DNA of 64,000 nt from Candidatus Rokuibacteriota bacterium (GTDB taxonomy: Bacteria; Methylomirabilota; Methylomirabilia; Rokubacteriales; CSP1-6), in assembly GCA_016184365.1 (NCBI GenBank), contig JACPCW010000073.1:1-64000 (forward strand), in the 5' to 3' direction. A program made the translations under genes and the position numbers. Each line of letters opens with the position of its first letter. The first letter of the stretch is position 1. This document shows, piece after piece, positions 25,013 to 33,925 of the stretch. A model generated the notes under the pieces. It was not told the DNA's origin. It made no database searches and saw nothing but the letters and a program-made list of their open reading frames with translations.

Positions 25013-28000
25013 TCAGGAGCGCGCGGTGTGCTCGACCGAGCCGACCGCGACGCTCGCCGCCGCGTGCGCCGGCTGGCGGCGGCGCCAGAAGAACACGCGC
25101 GAGATCGAGTGCCGCGACAGCGCCTTCTGCGCACCGTCCATGTACAGGTAGAGGACGGGCGTGATGTAGAGCGTCAGCATCTGCGACACGAGCAGACCGC
25201 CGACGACCGCGAGACCGAGTGACCGGCGCGCGTCCGCGCCGGCGCCGATGCCGAGCGCGATGGGCAGCGTGCCCAGCAGCGCCGCCATCGTCGTCATCAT
25301 GATCGGACGGAAGCGCAGCAGGCAGCCCTTGTAGATCGCCTCGGCCGGCGTCATCCCGCTGCGCTCGGCCTCGAGCGCGAAGTCGATCATCATGATCGCG
25401 TTCTTCTTCACGATGCCGACCAGCATGATGAGTCCGACGAACCCGTAGACGTTCAGCTCGAGCCGGAAGAGCAGCAGCGTCGCGAGCGCGCCGACGCCCG
25501 CGGACGGCAGGCCCGAGAGGATCGTCAGCGGGTGGATGAAGCTCTCGTAGAGCACGCCGAGGATCAGGTAGATCACGAGGACCGTCACGAGGAGCATCAT
25601 GCCCTGCCCCTTGAGCGACTCCTGGAACGCCTGCGCGGCGCCCTGGAACGTGCCCGAGATCGTCGGGGGCACGCGCAGGTCGCGCTGCACGGCGTCGACC
25701 TGCGAGACGGCATCGGACAGCGAGACGCCCGGCTTCGTGTTGAACGAGATCGTCACCGACGGCAGCTGCCCGAGGTGCGTGACCGTCAGCGGTCCGAGGC
25801 CCGGCGTGATCGTCGCCAGCGATCCGAGCGGAACCAGACGCCCCCGGCCCGACCGCACGTAGAGCCGTTCGAGCGCCGTCAGGTCGCGCTGATACTCCGG
25901 GTCGACCTCGAGGATGACCCAGTACTGGTTCGACGGCGTGAAGATCGTCGACACCTGCAGCGACCCGTACGCGGCGCCGAGCGCGCTCTCGATCTGGTCC
26001 ACCGTGACGTCGAGGCTGGCCGCCTTGTCCCGGTCGATCTCGACCGTCACCTGCGGACTCGTGATCTGGAGGTCGGTGTTGACGTCCTGAAGTCCCGGCA
26101 GGCCGCGGAGCCGGTCGAAGAGGATCGGCGCCCAGTGGTAGAGCTCCTGCGTGTCCGGCGCCTGCAGCGTGTACTGGTACGTCGCCTTCGTGAGCTGGCC
26201 GCCGATGCGGATGAGCGGGAGCAGCTGCGGATACACCCGGATGCCCGGCACCGCCGCGAGCTGCCCGCGCAGCTCCTGGATGATCTTCTCGGCGTGCGGG
26301 CGCTCCGCGCGCGGCTTCAGCAGCGCGAAGAACCGGCCGTTGTTCAGGACGGTGCTCGACCCGGACGCGCCGATGAACGACATGAGCTGCTGGACGTGCG
26401 CGTTCTGGCGGACGACCGCCGCCACCGCCTGCTGCCGCTCGGCCATCGCGTCGAACGAGATGTCCTGCGCCGCCTCCGTGAAGGCGAACACCGAGCCGGT
26501 GTCCTCGGTCGGGATGAAGCCCTTCGGGATGATCGTGAAGAAATACGCCGTGAGGACGAACGTGAGCGCGAGCACCGCCATCGTGAACCGCCGGTGCCGC
26601 AGCGTCCACCGGAGCGTCCGGTCGTAGAGACGCAGCATGCCCTCGAAGAAGCGCTCGGACGCCTGGTACAGCGGGCTGTGATGCCGGTGCGGCGGCCGGA
26701 GGAAGCGGCTGCACAGCATCGGCGTCAGCGTCAGCGACACGACGCCGGAGACGAGCACCGCCGTCATGATCGTGACCGCGAACTCGTGCAGCACCCGGCC
26801 CACGACGCCGCCCATGAACAGCACCGGGATGAAGACCGCGGCGAGCGAGATCGTCATCGACACGATCGTGAAGCCGATCTCGCGCGCGCCCTTCAGCGCC
26901 GCTTCCATCCGGCTCTCGCCCGCCTCCATGTGGCGCACGATGTTCTCGAGCATGACGACCGCGTCGTCGACCACGAAGCCGACGCAGAGCGTGAGCGCCA
27001 TGAGCGAGATGATGTCGATCGTGTAGCCGAACAGGTACATCACCCCGAACGTGCCGACGATCGACAGCGGCACGGCGAGGCTCGGGATGATGGTGGCGGA
27101 CAGGTTCCGCAGGAAGAGGAAGATGACCATCACGACGAGCGCGATGGTCAGCATCAGCGTGAACTGCACGTCGTGCACCGACTCGCGGATGGCCACGGAC
27201 CGGTCGTAGACGACGTTGAGGTTCACGGACGCGGGAAGCTGCCGGCGGAACGTCGGCAGCAGCTTCCGGATCGCGTCGACCACCTCGACCGTGTTCGTTC
27301 CGGGCTGGCGCTGGACGGCGAGCACGATCGCGCGCTCGTCGTTGAACCACCCGGCGACCTTGTCGGTCTGCACGCCGTCGACGACCTTGCCGAGTTCCGC
27401 GAGGCGCACCGGCGAGCCGTTGCGGTACGCGACGACCACCGAACGATACGCGGCGGCGTCGGTGAGCTGGCCGGTGGCCTGCACGTTGACCGCCTGATGG
27501 TGGCCGGACAGCGTGCCCGTCGGCTTGTTGACGTTCGCGCGCGCGATCGCCTGCTCGACCTCGTCGATGCCGATGCCGCGCGCCGCGAGCGCCCGCGGGT
27601 CGACCTGCACGCGCACCGCGTACTTCTGCGAGCCGAAGATGAAGACCTGCGCCACGCCGCTGATCGTCGAGATGCGCTGCGCGAGGAACGTCTGCGCGTA
27701 CTCGTCGACCGTGTAGAGCGGCAGGGTCGGCGAGGAGAGCGCCATGTAGAGGATGGGCTGGTCGGCCGGATTGACCTTCTGATAGATCGGCGGGGTCGGC
27801 ATGCTCGCCGGCAGCAGCGGCGCCGTCTTGGCGATCGCCGCGGCCACGTCCTGGCCGGCCGCGTCGATGTTGCGCTTGAGCGTGAACTGGATCGTGATGT
27901 TCGTGACGCCGAGCCCGCTCACCGACGTCATCGAGTCGATGCCGGCGATCGTGCTGAACTGCCGCTCGAGCGGCGTCGCCACCGCCGAGGCCATCGTTTC

Positions 28001-28165
28001 CGGGCTCGCGCCGGGCAAGTTCGCGATGACCTGGATCGTCGGGAAGTCGACGTTCGGCAGGTCGTTGACGGGCAGGTTCTGGTACGCCATCGCGCCGAAC
28101 AGGAGGATGGCGACCATGAGCAGCGTGGTCAGCACCGGGCGGCGGATGAAAAGCTCGGGACTCAT
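25013..28165 (-). CDS. RND multidrug efflux permease (MdtB/MdtC/AcrB type)
   Basis: 1050 residues from MSPELFIRRPVLTTLL, the canonical RND N-terminus; ATG overlaps the adaptor stop (ATGA). Family marks are the first transmembrane helix, the porter domain (DVAAAIAKTAPLLP, VDPRALAARGI), the proton-relay helix 4 region (LCVGFVVDDAVVMLENI with the Asp pair) and the matching second half (LIMLVGIVKKNAIMMIDFALEAE). These inner-membrane trimers pump drugs, metabolites or metals out with an adaptor and an outer-membrane channel. No outer-membrane factor gene is adjacent, so a distant TolC-like protein is expected. Under likely MarR control. Confidence 0.95.
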   Translation of the reverse strand: MSPELFIRRPVLTTLLMVAILLFGAMAYQNLPVNDLPNVDFPTIQVIANLPGASPETMASAVATPLERQFSTIAGIDSMTSVSGLGVTNITIQFTLKRNIDAAGQDVAAAIAKTAPLLPASMPTPPIYQKVNPADQPILYMALSSPTLPLYTVDEYAQTFLAQRISTISGVAQVFIFGSQKYAVRVQVDPRALAARGIGIDEVEQAIARANVNKPTGTLSGHHQAVNVQATGQLTDAAAYRSVVVAYRNGSPVRLAELGKVVDGVQTDKVAGWFNDERAIVLAVQRQPGTNTVEVVDAIRKLLPTFRRQLPASVNLNVVYDRSVAIRESVHDVQFTLMLTIALVVMVIFLFLRNLSATIIPSLAVPLSIVGTFGVMYLFGYTIDIISLMALTLCVGFVVDDAVVMLENIVRHMEAGESRMEAALKGAREIGFTIVSMTISLAAVFIPVLFMGGVVGRVLHEFAVTIMTAVLVSGVVSLTLTPMLCSRFLRPPHRHHSPLYQASERFFEGMLRLYDRTLRWTLRHRRFTMAVLALTFVLTAYFFTIIPKGFIPTEDTGSVFAFTEAAQDISFDAMAERQQAVAAVVRQNAHVQQLMSFIGASGSSTVLNNGRFFALLKPRAERPHAEKIIQELRGQLAAVPGIRVYPQLLPLIRIGGQLTKATYQYTLQAPDTQELYHWAPILFDRLRGLPGLQDVNTDLQITSPQVTVEIDRDKAASLDVTVDQIESALGAAYGSLQVSTIFTPSNQYWVILEVDPEYQRDLTALERLYVRSGRGRLVPLGSLATITPGLGPLTVTHLGQLPSVTISFNTKPGVSLSDAVSQVDAVQRDLRVPPTISGTFQGAAQAFQESLKGQGMMLLVTVLVIYLILGVLYESFIHPLTILSGLPSAGVGALATLLLFRLELNVYGFVGLIMLVGIVKKNAIMMIDFALEAERSGMTPAEAIYKGCLLRFRPIMMTTMAALLGTLPIALGIGAGADARRSLGLAVVGGLLVSQMLTLYITPVLYLYMDGAQKALSRHSISRVFFWRRRQPAHAAASVAVGSVEHTARS

Positions 28166-29433
28166 GACTTCTGCGGCCTGATGTCCACGCGCGACCCCGG
28201 AACCAGGCGCAGCTGCCCGTCGGTCACGACACGCTCGCCCGGTTTCAGACCCTGCTCGATGACGACCTCGCGGGCAAGCCGGCGCCCGACCTTCACGGGT
28301 CGCGACTCGACGGTGCTGTCCGCCTTCACGACGAACACGAACGTCCCTTTCTGGCCGGGCTGCACCGCCTGCGCGGGCACGACGATCGCCTGCTCGGTCG
28401 CCAGCGTGAGGACCACGTCGACGAACTGTCCGGGCCACAGCGTCTGGTCGGCGTTCGGGAACGTCGCCTTGAGCTGAATCGTGCCCGTGCTCGCGTCGAC
28501 GGTGTTGTTCATGAACGTCATCGCGCCGACGACGTTCTTCCTGCCGCCGTCGAGCTGCGCCTCGACCTTGAGCCGGCCGTCACCGCGGTTCTTCCTGACG
28601 TCCGCGAGATGCTGCTCGGGCACGGCGAAGGACACGTAGATCGGCCGCACCTGCGCGATCACGACGAGCGGGTTGTCGTCGTTGCCCTTGACGACGTTGC
28701 CGGGCTGCACGAGCAGATTCCCGGTGCGGCCGTCCATCGGCGCCTTGATCGTCGTGTACGCGAGCTGGAGGCGCGCCGTGTCGACCATCGCCTCGTTCAC
28801 GCGGATCGCGGCGCGCGCGTTCTCCACCATCGCCTCGGCCGCCTGGGCCGACGCCTTCGCGTTCTCGACGGCGGCGCGATCGGCCGCGACGGTGGCCTGG
28901 AGCGCCACGAAGTTCGTGCGGATCTGGTCGTACTGATCGCGCGCGATCAGGCCCTGCTCGGCGAGTCGGCGGTAGCGCTCTTCCTGCGTCCGCGCGTTGT
29001 CCATCTGCGCCACGTCACGCGCGAGGTTCGCTTCCGTCTGCGTGACTTCCGCGCGCCGCTGCGCCAGCGCGGCCTCGGCCGACCGGAGCGACGCGCGGTC
29101 CTTCGCGACGTTGGCCTCCCACTGCCGCACCGAGGCTTCCATCGGACGCGGGTCGATCGTGAACAGCAGCTGGTCGCGCTTCACCTCGTCGCCCTCGGTG
29201 AAGTGCACCCTGACGATCTGGCCGGCGATCTGGGATTTCACGGCGACCGTCGTGAACGCCTGGACGTTGCCGACGGCCGTCACCTGCACGGGGACCATCT
29301 TCTGTTCCGCCGTCGCGACGCCGACGGGCACGGGCGGCGGCGGCGGCGGCTTGGGCTGCGCGGTGGTGCGCTCGCAGGCGGCGAGCGCCACCGCTGCCAC
29401 CACGAGGATCGCCGCCGCGAACGGACGCGTCAC
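28162..29433 (-). CDS. RND efflux periplasmic adaptor (membrane fusion) lipoprotein
   Basis: 423 residues. The N-terminus is a lipoprotein signal, AAVALAACERTTAQ, with a lipobox Cys, followed by a proline stretch. The barrel-sandwich halves flank a long helical hairpin (about residues 95-205, RQWEANVAKDRASLRSAEAA and EAMVENARAAIRVNEAMVD), with LAYTTIKAPMDGRTGNLLVQ closing the lipoyl-like domain and a beta-barrel after it. It links the inner-membrane pump to the outer-membrane channel. It overlaps both the MarR gene upstream and the permease gene downstream by 4 bp. Confidence 0.94.
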   Translation of the reverse strand: MTRPFAAAILVVAAVALAACERTTAQPKPPPPPPVPVGVATAEQKMVPVQVTAVGNVQAFTTVAVKSQIAGQIVRVHFTEGDEVKRDQLLFTIDPRPMEASVRQWEANVAKDRASLRSAEAALAQRRAEVTQTEANLARDVAQMDNARTQEERYRRLAEQGLIARDQYDQIRTNFVALQATVAADRAAVENAKASAQAAEAMVENARAAIRVNEAMVDTARLQLAYTTIKAPMDGRTGNLLVQPGNVVKGNDDNPLVVIAQVRPIYVSFAVPEQHLADVRKNRGDGRLKVEAQLDGGRKNVVGAMTFMNNTVDASTGTIQLKATFPNADQTLWPGQFVDVVLTLATEQAIVVPAQAVQPGQKGTFVFVVKADSTVESRPVKVGRRLAREVVIEQGLKPGERVVTDGQLRLVPGSRVDIRPQKS

Positions 29434-29897
29434 GACTTCACCGCCTCCGCCGCGGCGTCGACGAGCGCTTCCAGGCCCTTGATGACGCGCTGGCGGTCGC
29501 CGGCGGCCATGCGCTTCAGCACGTCTTCGACGCCGCGCATCTGCATCGTGTGGATCTCCTGGACGAGGGCCTTGCCCTGACGGGTGGGCTCGAGGAGATA
29601 GACGCGCCGGTCGGCCGGGTGATCGCCGCGCAGGACGAACTGCTTTTCCTCGAGGCGATCGATGATGTGCGTCACCGCGGGCAGCGTGACGCCGAAGGCC
29701 TTCGCGACGTCGCCCATGTGACAGCCGGGGTGATCGGTGACGTAGAAGAGCACCTGGGACTGCGCGAAGGTCAGGTCGAGCTCGGAGGCACGCTGCCAGA
29801 GGAGCTGCCGGAACGTGGTGGTGCCGAGCGCATTCAGGAGATCGAGCAGGCGCTGCGCTTCGGCCGACCGGGTGCGAGCGGAGCGGGGTGTTGCCAC
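29430..29897 (-). CDS. MarR family transcriptional regulator
   Basis: 155 residues, GTG start. The winged helix-turn-helix is clear: LTFAQSQVLFYVTDHPGCHM, GDVAKAFGVTLPAVTHIIDR (recognition helix) and the wing FVLRGDHPADRRVYLLEPT. MarR dimers repress efflux operons and release DNA on ligand binding. As first gene of the MarR-adaptor-RND operon, with an inverted repeat across its own promoter, it most likely represses this operon. Confidence 0.93.
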   Translation of the reverse strand: MATPRSARTRSAEAQRLLDLLNALGTTTFRQLLWQRASELDLTFAQSQVLFYVTDHPGCHMGDVAKAFGVTLPAVTHIIDRLEEKQFVLRGDHPADRRVYLLEPTRQGKALVQEIHTMQMRGVEDVLKRMAAGDRQRVIKGLEALVDAAAEAVKS

Positions 29898-29905
29898 GAC
29901 CGCTA

Positions 29906-29935
29906 AACAGTATACGGAGTTAACTGTTCGGTCAA
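29906..29935 (-). promoter_or_regulatory. promoter and putative MarR operator of the efflux operon
   Basis: On the minus strand, TTGACC (29930-29935) and TATACT (29909-29914) resemble -35 and -10 boxes, but with only 15 bp between them. Short spacers of this kind are typical of regulated promoters. The palindrome AACAGT-N11-ACTGTT (29906-29928) covers the spacer and the -10. The region is strikingly AT-rich for this genome. The GTG of the regulator lies about 11 nt past the -10, so the transcript is nearly leaderless. Confidence 0.6.
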
Positions 29936-29948
29936 TTAAGGGCCGGCG

Positions 29949-31244
29949 TCACGTCCCTTCCGCGATCTTCCGGATCGTGCGGAACGTGAGCACCCGGCGG
30001 CGGTTGCCTTCCGGCATCTTCGCGATGTCCTCGTCGGTCAGCGCGATGGTGTTGCCGTACGCCTCGTAGGTCGTGCTGCCGTCCTCTGGCGCGGACGCCA
30101 GGACCTGCTTCCGCTCGAACGCCGCGTCGATCGCCGGGCCGAGCCGCTCCATCTTCTCCGCCTGGCGAGAAGCGTCCTTCTCGCGGAACTCGGGCATGAC
30201 GTCGGCGGCGAAGAGCTCGAGCGACTCGCAGATGTGCTCGTGGCGGTTCCGCCCGCCCTGCTGGATGAAGATCGTCTGATCGACGCCGGCGCTGTCGAAG
30301 ATCGCGAGCGTCTCGCGCAGCCGCTCGGGCGTGCCGATGCAGCCGACCCCGCCGCCCAGCACTTCCGTGCCGATCTGTTCGCGCACCTTCTCGAACGCGG
30401 TCCAGATGTTCGTGCGCCCCGGCGTGTGCTTGCCGAAGACGTAGTGGTGCGCGAGCGCGAACTGGAAGAAGCGGAAGCCGTCGGCGCCGCGTCGCTGGGC
30501 CTCGTCGGCATCGCGATGACAGGAGAAGCCGGTGACCATGGCGATGTTCGGGTTCACGGCGTGGCCGATCGGCACGCACTCCCGCTCGAACGTCGTGTAG
30601 TAGTCCTCGACCCAGTGCCGCGCCTCCGATGGATCGACGAACGCGAAGGTCAGCGCGCCGATGCCGAGCTGCGCCGCGAGGTGAATCGTCTCGCGGTTCG
30701 AGCACGCGACCCAGAGCGGCGGATGCGGCTTCTGCACGGGCTTCGGCACCACGTTCCGGCACGGCATCGAGAAGTACTTCCCCTGGAAGCCCGGATACGG
30801 GTCCATGACCATCATGTTGGCCGTCTGCTCGACGGCCTCGCGCCACATCGCGCGGCGCTCGCCGGGCGTCACGCCGAAGCCTTCGAGCTCGGCGCGCGAC
30901 GCCGACTCGCCCGTGCCCCAGTCGACGCGGCCGTTCGACACGAGGTCGAGCGTGGCGAGCCGCTCGGCGGCGCGCGCCGGGTGGTTGTAGCCCGGCGGCA
31001 TGAGCACGATGCCGTGGCCGAGACGGATGTGCTGCGTGCGCTGGGAGGCCGCGGCGAGGAACACTTCGGGCGCCGAGGAATGCGAATACTCCTCGAGGAA
31101 GTGGTGCTCGACCTCCCACGCGTAGTCGAGGCCGAGCCGGTCGGCCAGTTCGACCTGGTCGAGCGCATCCTGGAAGAGCCTCCGCTCGCTGTCCTCCGCC
31201 CACGGGCGCGGCAGCTGGTGCTCGTAGAAGATCCCGAACCTCAT
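29949..31244 (-). CDS. LLM class flavin-dependent oxidoreductase (bacterial luciferase-like)
   Basis: 431 residues. The TIM-barrel luciferase fold begins MRFGIFYEHQLPRPW and has WEVEHHFLEEY, RLGHGIVLMPPGYNHP, GRVDWGTGESASR and KPHPPLWVACSNRET, typical of FMN/F420-type monooxygenases. The long C-terminal region with IGTPERLRETLAIFDSAGVD is also usual. A reduced flavin is needed, supplied by another protein. The start overlaps the stop of the broken molybdopterin gene by 4 bp (ATGA). Substrate unknown. Confidence 0.9.
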   Translation of the reverse strand: MRFGIFYEHQLPRPWAEDSERRLFQDALDQVELADRLGLDYAWEVEHHFLEEYSHSSAPEVFLAAASQRTQHIRLGHGIVLMPPGYNHPARAAERLATLDLVSNGRVDWGTGESASRAELEGFGVTPGERRAMWREAVEQTANMMVMDPYPGFQGKYFSMPCRNVVPKPVQKPHPPLWVACSNRETIHLAAQLGIGALTFAFVDPSEARHWVEDYYTTFERECVPIGHAVNPNIAMVTGFSCHRDADEAQRRGADGFRFFQFALAHHYVFGKHTPGRTNIWTAFEKVREQIGTEVLGGGVGCIGTPERLRETLAIFDSAGVDQTIFIQQGGRNRHEHICESLELFAADVMPEFREKDASRQAEKMERLGPAIDAAFERKQVLASAPEDGSTTYEAYGNTIALTDEDIAKMPEGNRRRVLTFRTIRKIAEGT

Positions 31245-32556
31245 CCGTTCCTCCCGGCTCGCGAGACTTCGACGCGATTGTCGTGATACACGGCGCCGCC
31301 ACCCATGTCGGCGTCGCGCTCGGCGACGGTCGCGTTGGCGTTCGCACCGTCGGGCAGCCGCTTGGGCCAGTAGCCCTTGCGACCTTCGACCACGCCGCGG
31401 CGCACGCGGTCGCTGATCTGCACCGTCGCGCGGTACTCGCCGCGATCGTTGTGAATGCGCGCGAGATCGCCGTCCTTCAGCCCGCGCGCCTCGGCGTCGT
31501 CCGGATGCAGGACGATCGCCGGCGGCCCCTGCCGCGCCGCGAGCGCGGGCACGTTCGCGAACGTCGCGTTCAGGAAGTAGTGCGCGGCGGGGGCGATGAG
31601 CGCCAGCGGAAAGCGGCGCGCCAGCTCGGTGTCACGCTGTGCCGCCTCGTACGGCGGCGTGTACGCCGCCACCGGATCGAGCCCGGCCGCGGCCATCCGG
31701 GGCGACACGAACTCGAGCTTGCGCGACACCGTGCGGAATCCCTCGGCGAACGGCACGAACGGCGTCGGCACGTTCAGGCGCGCCCAGCCATCACGCGCGA
31801 GCCGCTCGAACGTGATCCCCTGCAGCTCCGGCGCATCGGAGGCCAGCACCTGGCGCGCCATGTCCTCGTCGCTGTCGTAGAGGCATGGCTCCGTGAGGCC
31901 GAGCTTCCCGGCGAGACGGCGGAAGATCTCCGTGTTCGGCAGGCATTCGCCCGCCGGCGCGACGGCGGGCGCATTCCATGACACGTAGAGGTGGCCGTAC
32001 GCGTAGTGCACAGATGATGGTTCGTGGTGAGCGTGTTCGTGCCCCACAGGAGCACGAGCTTCGAGAACGCGAACGTCTCCGGGTCCATCCCGACCTGGCT
32101 GTGGCCGAGGGTGTAGCTCGTCCCGACGCCGCCGGCGATCGTGCAGATGGTCATCGCGTGCCGCGTCGTGCCGAGCACGTTCCAGAGTCGGCGGCCGCAG
32201 CCGGCCACGCCTTGCAGGATGCCCATGCTGCCGGTGCCCTGGTACGGCCAGATCGCCTGCGGGCCATGCTGGGCGATGATCGCCTTCCAGCGCGTCGCGA
32301 TCTCGTCGAGCGCCTCGTCCCACGAGATGCGGACGAAGCGACCTTCGCCCTTGGCGCCGACACGCCGCTGCGGATGGAGCAGCCGGTCGGGCGCGCGGGT
32401 GTACGCGAGGAAGTCGTTGACCTTCGCGCAGAGCGCGCCGCGCGTGTAGGGATGGGAGCGATCGCCGCGAAGCCCCGTCGCCGCGCCGTGCTCGACGGTC
32501 ACCACCCAGCTGCAGGTATCCGGACAATCGAGCGGGCAGGCGCCGCGCACCTCCAT
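31241..32556 (-). pseudogene. broken molybdopterin oxidoreductase (large internal deletion plus frameshift)
   Basis: The N-terminal part, MEVRGACPLDCPDTCSW to LVLLWGTNTLTTNHHL, carries the Cys motif for an Fe-S cluster and the start of the molybdopterin domain. At about 32010 the sequence jumps directly to a region that reads YAYGHLYVSWNAPAVAPAGE in another frame, which then runs intact through the C-terminal dinucleotide-binding domain to the stop. Full-length relatives have about 650-700 residues; roughly 250 residues of the cofactor-binding centre are missing here. With both frame and core lost the protein cannot be functional. The flanking genes overlap by 1-4 bp, so the operon remains in phase. 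Confidence 0.85.
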
Positions 32557-33473
32557 CAGCGCAGCGTCCGACGATCGAGATCGACCACGCGCTCGGCGAC
32601 GGTCGCGAACATGCGCCAGGCGACGTCGTGCCGCCGCGTCGCCTCCACGTCGTCGGTATACGTGTCGAGCAGCACGTACTGCGCGCCGAGCGCCTCGAGC
32701 GCGGCAAAATCGCGGCGGACCTGATCGACGGTGCCCTCGCCGCAGAGCCGCTCGTCGTCCGGCATCGCCGTGTCGGTGATGCGCAGACGGATGCGCGGAC
32801 AGAACGCCGGCGCCGGCTTCCCTTCCTTGTCCGCGAGCTCGCGCAGCTTCGGCAGGCCGTGCTCGCGGATGGGAGCCAGGCGAATCCGGATCGGATGCCA
32901 GGCGTCACCGAGTCGCGCCGCGCGGCGGAGCGCGGCGTCGCTGCCGCCGCCGATCCAGAGCGGCGGGTGCGGCGTCTGCACCGGACGCGGCGCGGTGTGG
33001 ATGTCGCGGAACGACACGAACGGGCCCTCGTAGGACGCGACGTCCTGCGTCCAGCACGCCTTCATCGCGCGGAGGTAATCGTCGGTGATCGAGCCGCGGC
33101 GCTCGAACGACACGCCGAGCGCGTCGAACTCCTGCTTCGCCCACCCGACGCCGGCGCCGAAGAGGAAGCGGCCGTCCGAGACCGCGTCCACGTTCGCGAC
33201 GAGCCGCGCCGTCTCGAGCGGATGGCGGTAGGGCACGATGATGACGGTCGTCCCGATCTCGATCCGGCGCGTCTGCCCCGCGATCCACCCGAGCGTGACC
33301 CACGGATCGTAGAACGGAGCCGGGTACCGCCCGACGACGTCGGCGGTCATCGCGACGTGGTCCGACGTCATCACGAAGTGGTAGCCGATCGCTTCAGCGA
33401 GCCGCGTCCAGCGGATGAGACTGTCGGGCGTCGCGGCCGGTCCGAAATTGATGAGGTTGATCCCGATCTTCAT
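32556..33473 (-). CDS. LLM class oxidoreductase (F420-dependent type)
   Basis: 305 residues. Luciferase-fold motifs include MKIGINLINFGPAATPDSL, FVMTSDHVAM, IEIGTTVIIVPYRHPLETARL and GRFLFGAGVGWAKQEFDALG, then TPHPPLWIGGGSDAALRRAA. The length and motifs match F420-dependent LLM proteins (TIGR03619-like), but the cofactor is not certain. The stop shares a base with the start of the molybdopterin pseudogene (TGATG). It is the first gene of this minus-strand operon, divergent from the CMD gene with 49 bp between. Confidence 0.9.
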   Translation of the reverse strand: MKIGINLINFGPAATPDSLIRWTRLAEAIGYHFVMTSDHVAMTADVVGRYPAPFYDPWVTLGWIAGQTRRIEIGTTVIIVPYRHPLETARLVANVDAVSDGRFLFGAGVGWAKQEFDALGVSFERRGSITDDYLRAMKACWTQDVASYEGPFVSFRDIHTAPRPVQTPHPPLWIGGGSDAALRRAARLGDAWHPIRIRLAPIREHGLPKLRELADKEGKPAPAFCPRIRLRITDTAMPDDERLCGEGTVDQVRRDFAALEALGAQYVLLDTYTDDVEATRRHDVAWRMFATVAERVVDLDRRTLR

Positions 33474-33522
33474 GGGAGTTCGATACTACAATGGCGGCCC
33501 ATTCCATCACCCGGAGGACTCA

Positions 33523-33918
33523 ATGGCCGACAGCAAAATGCTCGAGACGGGTCGTGACATGCGCCGCCGCCTGCTCGGCGACGCCTACGTCGACCGGGTC
33601 GCCGCGACGACCTACAACGACCCGCTCATGCGGAAGTTCATCGACCTCGCGAGCGAGACGGTGTTCGGCGCGCTGTGGACGCGGCCCGGCCTCGATCTCA
33701 AGACGCGCACGCTCGTCACCGTGATCTCCGACGCCTCGACGGGGCGCGAGCCGGAGCTGGCGATTCATCTCCGCATGGCGCGCCGTCAGGGCTGGACGGA
33801 GGACGAGCTGACCGAAGCGCTGCTGCACCTGCTCGGCTACGTCGGTGCGCCGCTCGTGCGGGACGCGATGCTCGTGGCGACGAAGGTGTTCGCCGAGATG
33901 CGAAACGAGAAATCCTGA
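33523..33918 (+). CDS. carboxymuconolactone decarboxylase family protein
   Basis: 131 residues from ATG 33523 with GGAGGA just upstream; the ORF extension to 33415 lies in the divergent gene. The all-helical CMD fold shows VFGALWTRPGLDLKTRTLVTV, LAIHLRMARRQGWTEDELTEALLHL and YVGAPLVRDAM. No AhpD-type CxxC is present, so it is a true gamma-carboxymuconolactone decarboxylase-like protein rather than a peroxidase. Its substrate is unknown. It opens the plus-strand operon that contains the MerB-like gene 7 bp downstream. Confidence 0.9.
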   Translation: MADSKMLETGRDMRRRLLGDAYVDRVAATTYNDPLMRKFIDLASETVFGALWTRPGLDLKTRTLVTVISDASTGREPELAIHLRMARRQGWTEDELTEALLHLLGYVGAPLVRDAMLVATKVFAEMRNEKS

Positions 33919-33925
33919 GGAGACG

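Noticed and set aside
25532-28477. 981-residue plus-strand ORF
   Set aside because: Antisense to the RND permease; composition typical of shadow frames.
33457-33492. TACAAT as -10 before the CMD gene
   Set aside because: Nearest TTGATC is 24 bp away, too far for a normal promoter.
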